DNA of 33,121 bases, taken from the NCBI GenBank assembly GCA_947454355.1, contig CANGKR010000010.1:1-33121 (forward strand). The letters run 5' to 3'. This document shows, piece after piece, positions 17,540-24,932 of this stretch. Within the stretch, counting starts at the first letter, position 1, and every line of letters begins with the position of its first letter. The notes under the pieces are model-generated. The model was not told where the DNA came from, searched no databases, and was given only the letters and a program-made list of their open reading frames with translations. The position numbers and the translations under genes are program-made. The DNA comes from Comamonadaceae bacterium (GTDB taxonomy: Bacteria; Pseudomonadota; Gammaproteobacteria; Burkholderiales; Burkholderiaceae_C).

Positions 17540-18462
17540 TGCCCCTACCCGCCCGCACTTTGCGCATCACCCACACCACGCGCTACGACTACAGCGCTCC
17601 GGTGGACATGGCCCAGCATGTGGCGCATTTACAGCCACCCCATACACCTTGCCAAACCTGCCATCAACACCATTTGCTGATTGACCCAGAGGGGGCGCAG
17701 GTGAGTTCGAGCCTGGATGCCTTTGGTAACCACCGCGTCTACTTTGCCTTGCCGATGGTGCATGCCCAATTGCATGTGCAAGCCCAAAGTATCGTCACCA
17801 CTCGCCAGCTCAGCCAAGCCAGCAGCATCCTGAGTTGGGAAGAAGCCCGCGCAGCCTTGACTTACCCCTCCAGCGTGTCTCGCCATCCTGCCGCTGAATT
17901 TGTCGTGGCTTCACACCATGCACCCATGGACGAAGTCTTCGCCACCTATGCGCGCCCCAGCTTCACACCGGGTAAGTCTTTGGTGCAGGCGGCAACTGCT
18001 TTGACGCAGCGCATGCACCGTGATTTCACTTACGCATCACAAAGCACCGACATCAGCACGCCTGCTGCCCAGGCCCTAGCGCAGCGGCGTGGTGTGTGCC
18101 AAGACTTTGCCCACATCCTGATCGCCTGCCTGCGCAGCATGGGCTTGGCAGCGCGCTATGTCAGCGGCTATCTGCTGACCGAGCCACCACCGGGCCAGCC
18201 ACGCTTGATCGGCTCGGATGCCTCTCACGCCTGGGCGTCGGTTTGGGTGCCCGATGTGGCCAGCGCAGACCATGCCAGTGGCGGCTGGCTGGACCTGGAC
18301 CCCACCAACGACCGCTGCGGCTGGGCCAGCCCAGGTACAGACTATCTGCGTTTGGCCATTGGCCGCGATTTTGCTGATGTGTCCCCCTTGCGCGGGGTCT
18401 TACTTGGTGGGGCTTCTCATACCCTGGACGTTGGCGTTACAGTGGAGCCCTTTGAACTGTAA
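17539..18462 (+). CDS. Transglutaminase family protein
   Basis: A 307-residue transglutaminase-like protein. The N-terminal beta domain (RTLRITHTTRYDYSAPV) is followed by the papain-like core with C187 in RRGVCQDFAH, H230 in ASHAWASVW and D254 in WLDLDPTND, so the triad is intact. It lacks the DUF2126 extension of its larger neighbour. ATG 17539 overlaps the stop of the fusion gene as TGATG, which implies translational coupling and comparable amounts of both proteins; the frame is open back to 17398, but that part only shadows the fusion gene. No signal peptide is seen, so it is cytoplasmic. Likely a protease-like or amide-exchanging partner of the ATP-grasp protein. The substrate is unknown. 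Confidence 0.92.
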   Translation: MPLPARTLRITHTTRYDYSAPVDMAQHVAHLQPPHTPCQTCHQHHLLIDPEGAQVSSSLDAFGNHRVYFALPMVHAQLHVQAQSIVTTRQLSQASSILSWEEARAALTYPSSVSRHPAAEFVVASHHAPMDEVFATYARPSFTPGKSLVQAATALTQRMHRDFTYASQSTDISTPAAQALAQRRGVCQDFAHILIACLRSMGLAARYVSGYLLTEPPPGQPRLIGSDASHAWASVWVPDVASADHASGGWLDLDPTNDRCGWASPGTDYLRLAIGRDFADVSPLRGVLLGGASHTLDVGVTVEPFEL

Positions 18463-18486
18463 GCCTTTGCATTTGAAGTCCCTGCC

Positions 18487-18942
18487 ATGAACATCTATGA
18501 CCGCCTGACGGCACTGAACATCTCCCTGCCCCCTGTGTCCACACCAGCTGCCGCTTATGTGCCTTTTGTACGCACGGGTCAATTGGTTTTTTTGAGCGGT
18601 CACATTGCCCGAAAAGATGGCAAAGTGTGGGTCGGCCAACTGGGTCTGAACATGACCACCGAAGAAGCCAAATTGGCTGCACGCGCTGTGGCCATCGACC
18701 TCTTGGGCACCCTGCATGCGGCGGTGGGCGACCTCAACAAAGTCCAACGCATCGTCAAAGTGATGAGTTTGGTCAACTCGGCCAGCACCTTCACCGAGCA
18801 ACACCTGGTGACCAACGGCTGCAGCGAACTGATTGGCGATATTTTTGGTGACAAAGGCGCCCACGCCCGCAGCGCCTTTGGCGTGGCACAACTGCCCATG
18901 GGCAGCTGTGTGGAAATCGAATTGATCGCCGAAGTGGCTTGA
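18487..18942 (+). CDS. RidA (YjgF/YER057c/UK114) family protein
   Basis: A 151-residue protein of the longer RidA-like subgroup. It shows the usual start (YVPFVRTGQLVFLSGHI), the central LGTLHAAVGDLNKVQRIVKV, and the end HARSAFGVAQLPMGSCVEIE. R128 is the arginine that in RidA enzymes holds the imine or enamine substrate, and E143 lies at the conserved acidic position. RidA members hydrolyse reactive 2-aminoacrylate-type intermediates, but members of this subgroup are less well studied, so deaminase activity is inferred. It starts 24 bases after the small transglutaminase gene on the same strand, and could be read through from that operon. The ribosome binding site is weak. Confidence 0.88.
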   Translation: MNIYDRLTALNISLPPVSTPAAAYVPFVRTGQLVFLSGHIARKDGKVWVGQLGLNMTTEEAKLAARAVAIDLLGTLHAAVGDLNKVQRIVKVMSLVNSASTFTEQHLVTNGCSELIGDIFGDKGAHARSAFGVAQLPMGSCVEIELIAEVA

Positions 18943-18979
18943 ACCCAAGCCAAACACTTTTTTAACTGAGGAATTTCCC

Positions 18980-19495
18980 ATGACCATTTCCATGTCCAGT
19001 GCTTCCCTGCCCGTGTGCACCCGCATGCTCACCAACCTGAGTCACATCCTGAGCAAGGCAGAGCAATTCGTGGACGCCAAAAAAATCGATCCTGCAGCGC
19101 TGACCTCTTACCGCTTGTCCCCCGACATGCTGCCCTTCACACGACAGATCCTGATCGCCTGCGATGCGGTCAAGAACGGCGTAGCGCGTTTAAGTGGCGT
19201 CGAAGCGCCAAAATTTGAAGACACCGAAACCACCCTGGGGGAACTGAAAGAGCGGATCCAAAAAACCCTGGACTTCATCGCCACCGTGCCTGCGGCCACC
19301 TTGGACGGCACCGAAGACAAAGAGATCACCTTTCCTGCCGGTCCGGGAAAAACCCGAACCCTGAGAGGCCAGGACTACCTGAACGGCTGGATGATGCCCA
19401 ACATGTATTTCCACATCACCACAGCCTATGCGATCTTGCGCCACAACGGTGTTGAAGTGGGCAAGATCGATTACCTGCTGGGCGCGCAGGGCTAA
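18980..19495 (+). CDS. DUF1993 family protein
   Basis: A 171-residue protein matching DUF1993, a DinB-like helical family of unknown function. Supporting blocks are the opening SLPVCTRMLTNLSHILSKAEQF, the central LSPDMLPFTRQILIACDAVK, and the closing MPNMYFHITTAYAILRHNGVEVGKIDYLLG, each partly quoted here. Size is typical. GAGGAA lies shortly before ATG 18980. The gap to the RidA-like gene is 37 bases, so these two probably share a transcript. It ends six bases from the convergent tannase-like gene, leaving no room for a normal terminator. No signal peptide is present. Confidence 0.85.
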   Translation: MTISMSSASLPVCTRMLTNLSHILSKAEQFVDAKKIDPAALTSYRLSPDMLPFTRQILIACDAVKNGVARLSGVEAPKFEDTETTLGELKERIQKTLDFIATVPAATLDGTEDKEITFPAGPGKTRTLRGQDYLNGWMMPNMYFHITTAYAILRHNGVEVGKIDYLLGAQG

Positions 19496-19501
19496 GACCC
19501 T

Positions 19502-21091
19502 TCAGCGGCAACTGAAGTTGCTGGCATTTTCTGTGTCGCCTGTGCCTTTGTAATGCGCATGCTGGGGATAGGCACACAGAGGCCTTGAACGGCCGGGAAA
19601 GACCGCCGTACCATTGGCCACCAAGCTTTGCGGGGCTTGACCTTTCTCTACCCAATCGACCAAAGCGCCCAAACCATCGATGCTGTCGGTGGCTGCACCG
19701 CCTGCGCAGTGGCCCATGCCAGGTACCAAAAACAGTTTTGCAAAGTCTTCAGTGCGGGCACCGTTGTGGGCCCTCAGGCGCTGGTAATAGTCGATCATTT
19801 CATGTGGCGAGAAAATCGGATCGGCCAACCCATGGATGAACATCAGCTTGCCGCTGCGAGCCTGAAAGCCTTTGAGCTGCACATCCTCTGCGGTGTTGAA
19901 AATCCAAGCGTGCGCGTCCATACGCAGGGGATCTCGGTCAAAGTTGAATTGGTAGATGCTCAAGCTGCGATCAGGCGGCGTGACAAAGTAGCCTTGCAGC
20001 GCGTCTTCCATCAAAAACACATGGCGCGAATTGGCTTTCTCGGTAGCAGAGTTGCCCAGTTTCCACATACGCCAATCGTTGGCCGGATGCCCCATGCCAG
20101 GATCCCAGGGCCATGAGAAATACAAGGGCTGGCCGCTGGAAGTTTTCGCTCCACCGAACATTTTTTTCAATGCATCCACTTGCCCAGGGGCTAAACACGC
20201 ATCGGTTTTGGCGCCTGTGCATTGCAAAGTGCTCACATCGAAACTGCATGCGGCGGGGTTCGACACCACGCCATCGGTCACGCCATCCAAGGCATCACAT
20301 TGGCTCAAAATGCTTTGACGCACCAGCCCCAGGTCTTTCTCGCTCAAGGCTTGACTGAGCACTGGTTTACCGTTTGCGCCCGTGGGTGCGATGGCTTGCA
20401 AGGCCTGGGTATCCCAAGCCGCGGCGATGGTCGCACCTTTGGACACCCGCATGGCAGGGGCCATGGCGATCACTCCGTCAAAGTAGGATGGGAAACGTTG
20501 GGTGAACATCATCCCCTGGCGACCTCCACCAGAGCATCCGATGAAATAGGCGCGGTCTGCAGGTTTGCTGTAGTAGCGCTGCACCAGTTCTTTGGCGGTG
20601 ACAGCGACTTTGTCGTGCGCGTTATAGGCATTGTCGGTGCGGGCGATTGGATCGAAGCCGAAATCTGCCGTGGGCCCTTGGTGCCCTGCATCGGTGGTGA
20701 CCACGGCAAAGCCGCGATTAAGGGCATAGCCCGGTGCTGCTTGAGGCCCCACGGCTGGGCGCACCACGCCATCGTTGCCCCCGCCGCCTTGGTAGAGGAG
20801 CCTGCCATTCCAAGCGGTAGGCAAACGCATTTCAAAACCAATGTGATAGGCCTTGCCATCTTGCCCCATGCGCTCTTGCATGCGTCCAGTGAGCTTGCAG
20901 TGGGCGATCAACATCGGGCCGGCATTCATGCCTGGGGGGCGCTGCGTGTCACCCGCAATCCATTCGGTTTGCAAGCTCATGCCATGGGGCGCGGCTTGCG
21001 CGAAGGCAGCGCAATCAGATGTTTGGGCCCCAGCGGTCTGGCAGGCCGCCCACAACAAGCCCAGACCCACACTGAATTTAAATTGACTCAT
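19502..21091 (-). CDS. Secreted tannase/feruloyl esterase family protein
   Basis: A 529-residue esterase of the tannase family, which cleaves esters of gallic, ferulic or similar aromatic acids. It has a signal peptide (KFSVGLGLLWAACQTAGA, cleavage before QTSDC). The family's CS-D-HC arrangement is complete: C186-S187 in FIGCSGGGRQG, D424 in HGLADPIFS, and H461-C462 in VPGMGHCAGG, where the two cysteines bridge serine and histidine. A CDALDGVTDGVVSNP segment matches the calcium-binding lid region. AGGAG precedes the ATG. The second enzyme of the same family lies directly upstream (start of this gene 12 bases after that stop), so the two form an operon. The actual substrate cannot be read from sequence. 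Confidence 0.9.
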   Translation of the reverse strand: MSQFKFSVGLGLLWAACQTAGAQTSDCAAFAQAAPHGMSLQTEWIAGDTQRPPGMNAGPMLIAHCKLTGRMQERMGQDGKAYHIGFEMRLPTAWNGRLLYQGGGGNDGVVRPAVGPQAAPGYALNRGFAVVTTDAGHQGPTADFGFDPIARTDNAYNAHDKVAVTAKELVQRYYSKPADRAYFIGCSGGGRQGMMFTQRFPSYFDGVIAMAPAMRVSKGATIAAAWDTQALQAIAPTGANGKPVLSQALSEKDLGLVRQSILSQCDALDGVTDGVVSNPAACSFDVSTLQCTGAKTDACLAPGQVDALKKMFGGAKTSSGQPLYFSWPWDPGMGHPANDWRMWKLGNSATEKANSRHVFLMEDALQGYFVTPPDRSLSIYQFNFDRDPLRMDAHAWIFNTAEDVQLKGFQARSGKLMFIHGLADPIFSPHEMIDYYQRLRAHNGARTEDFAKLFLVPGMGHCAGGAATDSIDGLGALVDWVEKGQAPQSLVANGTAVFPGRSRPLCAYPQHAHYKGTGDTENASNFSCR

Positions 21092-21103
21092 GCTAGTCTC
21101 CTT

Positions 21104-22822
21104 TTATTGGCAAGCAAAGTTGCGGGCGTCTTCCACTGAGCCACTGCCTTTGTAGGTGGCCACCGTGGGGTATGCACACAAGGGACGGGTGCGCGTAGCC
21201 GACCAATCGGCGGGCAACTCAGGATTGGCACCACCTGGATGGCCTGCGCCTCGCACACTGGCCAACACGGCTTGCGGTGCCTCGCCCTGCTCCACCCATT
21301 TCACCAAGGGCAAGAGCAAATCGAACTGGTCGGTGGCCATGCCTGCATTGCAATGGTTCATGCCCGGCACTGGAAAGTAACGCGCAAAGTCTGACCCTGG
21401 GTTGGCGTTCACGCGGTTCAAGCGCTCCATCCATTGACGGGTATCTTCGGCTGAGAAAATTGCATCGCTTACGCCATGGAACATCACCACCTTGGCGCCT
21501 CGGTTGCGCAGGGCCCGCATGGCGGTGGGGTCGGCTTCGCCAGGGGGAGTCATCAGCGACCAACCCGATTCGCGGTAAATGTCGTTGGTGGCACTGAACA
21601 TAGCGAGTCGTTGAGTGACGTTGTCCGTCAGTGCTTGTACGGGTGTTGGGGGCACGCTGAAAATAGTGCCAATGGCCAGCGGGTCACGTATCAATGCATC
21701 CACAAATTTCCAGGTGCCCCAGTTCGCACCCGCGATCCCGGTGTCATACGGAAAGCTGCTGTAAAAGGTCTGTCCATTGGCAGTTTTGGCACCTGTAAAA
21801 ATACTCGCAACCACCTGCTTTTGGGCATTGGTTAAACAGGCGCCATTGCGTTCACCCGTGCAAGTAGGCACATCGGTTTGCACCTGGAAACGGGCCTGAC
21901 AAGCCTGGGTAGCCTGCACCATACCATCACGCACACCGTCCAGTGCATCGCAGCGCTCGGCAATGGCGCGAGCCACGGTTTGGCGCTCTTGCAGGGTGAA
22001 GGCGCTGCTCAGGTCTGGCAAACTGCCATTGGGGTTCATGGGGTTCTTGACGGTGGCGCCGGGTGTGGCAATGGTGGCCCATTGCTGGGCACCCCAGATT
22101 TGCGTCAACGCCGCATAAGGCAAGCGGTAACCCGGAGCGCCCACCAAATAGCCGTCGTACTGATCGCCACCGCGTGCAGCGGCCACCATGGCGTGGCGAC
22201 CTCCGTTCGAGCACCCGCCAATGTAGGAGCGGTCAGGGCCTTTGCCATATGCACCTTGGATCAACTGCTTGGCCATGGGGGTGAGTTTTTCTACTGCTTG
22301 GTAGCCGTAATCCAATCTGGCTTGCGGCTCCAGGCCGAAGAAAGGTGTCTGAGGTCCGCTGTGGCCCGCGTCTGAACTGATCACCGCAAAGCCCTGCATC
22401 AAAGCGCCTGTGAGGGGCCCACCGCCCAGCGCCCCCAGGGCGGGTACCACTGCGCCGTCCAATCCACCATTGCCTTGGTAATAAAACCTGCCGCTCCAGT
22501 CGCGTGGCAACCGCATTTCAAAACCGATGGCATAGTCGCGCCCGTCACTGCCCTTGCGCTCATGCATGCGGCCCTTGACCAGACAATGCGCTGGGACAGA
22601 CCGGTCGCCCATTTTCACGACCCCATCTGCCACCCAGGCTGAAGACTCGAGGCGCGTGTTCGCCAATTGCAAGCGACTGGCAAGGCCATCGCATTCAGCA
22701 AGGGAAGCTCCCGTGGCTGCAGCCAATCGGGGGGCGGCACCTTCGGGCCGTGTGCCGCAAGCGGTCAGCACACTGGCCAAGGCGATAACGGCCAGCGCCA
22801 AGCGGGCGCGAATTTCGATCAT
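21104..22822 (-). CDS. Tannase/feruloyl esterase family lipoprotein
   Basis: A 572-residue relative of the downstream tannase-like enzyme, but with a lipoprotein signal: hydrophobic LALAVIALASV followed by lipobox LTAC with C22 as the lipidation site, so it is probably membrane-anchored. The CS-D-HC motif is kept (C204-S205 in IGGCSNGGRHA, D453 in HGVSDAIFS, H490-C491 in VPGMNHCNAG), as is CDALDGVRDGMV. AGGAGAC precedes ATG 22822, the same leader as in its neighbour. The two paralogs are clearly diverged, suggesting different substrates or locations rather than a recent duplication. It is divergent from the crotonase gene with a 137-base gap in which I see no confident promoter. Confidence 0.9.
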   Translation of the reverse strand: MIEIRARLALAVIALASVLTACGTRPEGAAPRLAAATGASLAECDGLASRLQLANTRLESSAWVADGVVKMGDRSVPAHCLVKGRMHERKGSDGRDYAIGFEMRLPRDWSGRFYYQGNGGLDGAVVPALGALGGGPLTGALMQGFAVISSDAGHSGPQTPFFGLEPQARLDYGYQAVEKLTPMAKQLIQGAYGKGPDRSYIGGCSNGGRHAMVAAARGGDQYDGYLVGAPGYRLPYAALTQIWGAQQWATIATPGATVKNPMNPNGSLPDLSSAFTLQERQTVARAIAERCDALDGVRDGMVQATQACQARFQVQTDVPTCTGERNGACLTNAQKQVVASIFTGAKTANGQTFYSSFPYDTGIAGANWGTWKFVDALIRDPLAIGTIFSVPPTPVQALTDNVTQRLAMFSATNDIYRESGWSLMTPPGEADPTAMRALRNRGAKVVMFHGVSDAIFSAEDTRQWMERLNRVNANPGSDFARYFPVPGMNHCNAGMATDQFDLLLPLVKWVEQGEAPQAVLASVRGAGHPGGANPELPADWSATRTRPLCAYPTVATYKGSGSVEDARNFACQ

Positions 22823-22959
22823 GATTGTCTCCTGCTGTGTTGTGAATTCAGTTTAAGCGCAATACAGCGACTGACAGTGCAGGTCTTCAGTTGCATCGGT
22901 GACAGCCTAATGCAGCCATCGGGGTCATATTGATGGCATCTTTTGAGTGAGCAAATGAC

Positions 22960-23760
22960 ATGACCCCTGAACTTGAAGAAACCCTGGTGGACGGCATTGC
23001 CACCTTGACCCTGAACCGCCCTGCTTCACGCAATGCGTTGACTGCAGACATCCTGTTTGAACTGGCTCAAGCCATGCCGCGCCTGGCGCAAGACCCTGCC
23101 GTTCGCTTGGTCGTGTTGACCGGCAAAGGCGGTGCTTTTTGCGCTGGCGGTGATGTCAAAGGTTTTGCCAGCCGCGCTGCCGACAGCAGCAACGCACCGA
23201 CCTTTGAGCAAAGCGCGCAAATGTTGCGGGCCCGCATGGAAGTGAGTCGCTGGTTACATGAAATGCCCAAACCCACGCTGGCGGTGATCTCAGGGCCGGC
23301 TGCAGGCGCTGGCTTGTCGCTGGCTTTGGCATGTGACATGCGCATCGCGGCAGATGATGCCAAGCTCACCACCGCTTTTTCGAAAGTAGGTTTGTCGGGC
23401 GACTTTGGCGGCAGCTATTTCTTGACGCAAATTTTGGGTGCAGCCAAAGCGCGTGAAATGTATTTCACCGCCGAAGTGATTTTGGGCAAGGAAGCGGCAC
23501 GCATTGGCTTGGTCAACCGCTCGGTGCCAGCCGATCAATTGGCGCAAGCTGCAGCGGACTATGCACGTGAACTCGCCAGCCTGCCCACGATTGCAGTCGG
23601 CTACATGAAGCGCAACCTCAATGCGGCGATGCAAAATTCATTGAGCGAAGTGCTGGACCTGGAAGCCACACACATGATCCGCACCTTTGCCACCCACGAC
23701 CACAAAGCGGCAGCCCAAGCCTTTGTGGAAAAACGTGCACCGAAGTTCGAAGGCCGCTGA
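22960..23760 (+). CDS. Crotonase-fold protein (enoyl-CoA hydratase/isomerase family)
   Basis: A 266-residue crotonase acting on an acyl-CoA. The oxyanion-hole segments are GGAFCAGGDVKGF (about 58-69) and SGPAAGAGLSLALACD (about 111-126). The two glutamates of true enoyl-CoA hydratases are absent: S120 and F140 occupy those places. Instead D148 in LSGDFGGSYFL lies where PaaG-like isomerases carry their catalytic aspartate. An isomerase-type reaction is therefore more likely than hydration, although automatic annotation would call it a hydratase. GAGTGAG lies ahead of ATG 22960. It converges on the acyl-CoA dehydrogenase, six bases away. The substrate is unknown; a link to aromatic or fatty acid breakdown is inference. 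Confidence 0.9.
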   Translation: MTPELEETLVDGIATLTLNRPASRNALTADILFELAQAMPRLAQDPAVRLVVLTGKGGAFCAGGDVKGFASRAADSSNAPTFEQSAQMLRARMEVSRWLHEMPKPTLAVISGPAAGAGLSLALACDMRIAADDAKLTTAFSKVGLSGDFGGSYFLTQILGAAKAREMYFTAEVILGKEAARIGLVNRSVPADQLAQAAADYARELASLPTIAVGYMKRNLNAAMQNSLSEVLDLEATHMIRTFATHDHKAAAQAFVEKRAPKFEGR

Positions 23761-23765
23761 AGCGT

Positions 23766-24926
23766 TCAGGCCGAACGCTGGTCGCGCAAGACCAATTTGG
23801 CAATGTTCATTTGGTGAATCTGGCTGGTTCCTTCATACAACCTGAACAAGCGCACATCTCGGTAATAGCGCTCGATGGGACTGAAGTCGGCCACATAGCC
23901 TGCGCCGCCGAACATCTGCACGCAACGGTCAGCCACACGGCCACACATCTCAGAGGCGAAGTATTTGCACATGGAGGCGGTCAAGGCCACATCTTCACCC
24001 CGATCGCGGGCGCGGGCAGCTTCCAGAATCATGGACTTTGCCGCGAAGATCTCGGTTTGGCTGTCCGCCACCATGGCTTGCAGCAATTGAAAGTTACCCA
24101 CAGGTTGACCAAACTGTTGCCTTTGTTGGGTGTGTTCAATCGCCAACTCCAGCATGCGAATGGCAGGCCCGGTGCACAAGGCAGATAAGTGCAGTCGCTG
24201 CTTGTTGAGCACCTTCATGATGGTCTTGAAGCCCACGCCTTCCTGGCCACCAATCACGTGGTCGGCCGGAATACGGCAGTCTTCGAAATACACGTCCGAA
24301 ACAGGCGAGCCCGCCTGGCCCATTTTTTTGTAGGCCGGCCCGGTGCGCAACCCGGGCGAGCCGCGTTCCACAATGAAAGCCGACAAACCCGAACTGCCTT
24401 GGCTGCCCGCATCGGTTTGGGCTACGACGGTGAACACATCGGCAATCGGTGCGTTGGTGATGTAGCACTTGCGGCCATTCAAGACATACTCGTCGCCTTC
24501 TCGCCGAGCGGTAGTTTGCACATTGCTGGCTTCCGAGCCGGCATCGGGCTCGGTCAAAGCTAAGCATCCGGTCAATTCGCCAGTGGCCATGCGGGGCAAC
24601 CACTTTTGTTTTTGCGCTTCGGTGCCATCGGCGACCAGGGCCTCAGAGCCAATGCCAGTATTGGTGCCCACGCGGGCGCGAAGAGCCACCGAAGCCTGCG
24701 ACAGCTCAAAGGCCGCCAAAATCAACTCTTCGGTACTCAAACCCAGGCCGCCATAGGCCTCGGGAATGCTCCAGCCAAAGTAGCCGCGCTGACGCAGTTC
24801 TTGCACGACGTCGTCGGGCACATGGTCCATCTGCTCGACGGTGTTTTCCATCGGGTGCCAGCGCTCACGCACAAAGGCGCGCACATCGGCCAACAGGGTT
24901 TGAATTTGTTCAGGATTTCGGATCAT
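23766..24926 (-). CDS. Acyl-CoA dehydrogenase
   Basis: A 386-residue flavoenzyme that oxidises an acyl-CoA to the 2-enoyl-CoA. Helical N-terminal domain (about 1-120), beta domain with GCLALTEPDAGSEAS and KCYITNAPIAD, then the C-terminal helical domain with QRQQFGQPVGNFQLLQ and MFGGAGYV. The catalytic base is E365 in RLYEGTSQIHQ, the usual place for short- and medium-chain enzymes. It begins six bases after the parC stop, with GTGGAG overlapping that stop, so it is very likely translated from the topoisomerase IV message. This is an odd partner, since the functions are unrelated. It converges on the crotonase gene. Confidence 0.93.
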   Translation of the reverse strand: MIRNPEQIQTLLADVRAFVRERWHPMENTVEQMDHVPDDVVQELRQRGYFGWSIPEAYGGLGLSTEELILAAFELSQASVALRARVGTNTGIGSEALVADGTEAQKQKWLPRMATGELTGCLALTEPDAGSEASNVQTTARREGDEYVLNGRKCYITNAPIADVFTVVAQTDAGSQGSSGLSAFIVERGSPGLRTGPAYKKMGQAGSPVSDVYFEDCRIPADHVIGGQEGVGFKTIMKVLNKQRLHLSALCTGPAIRMLELAIEHTQQRQQFGQPVGNFQLLQAMVADSQTEIFAAKSMILEAARARDRGEDVALTASMCKYFASEMCGRVADRCVQMFGGAGYVADFSPIERYYRDVRLFRLYEGTSQIHQMNIAKLVLRDQRSA

Positions 24927-24932
24927 GTCAAT

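Noticed and set aside
20222-21139. A 305-residue open frame opposite the first tannase gene
   Set aside because: It is a shadow frame. The minus-strand gene has a signal peptide, catalytic motif and ribosome binding site; this one has none.
23745-23780. Imperfect GGCC...TGAA/TTCA...GGCC inverted repeat between the crotonase and dehydrogenase stops
   Set aside because: The stem is short and interrupted and has no T run, so I do not call a terminator.
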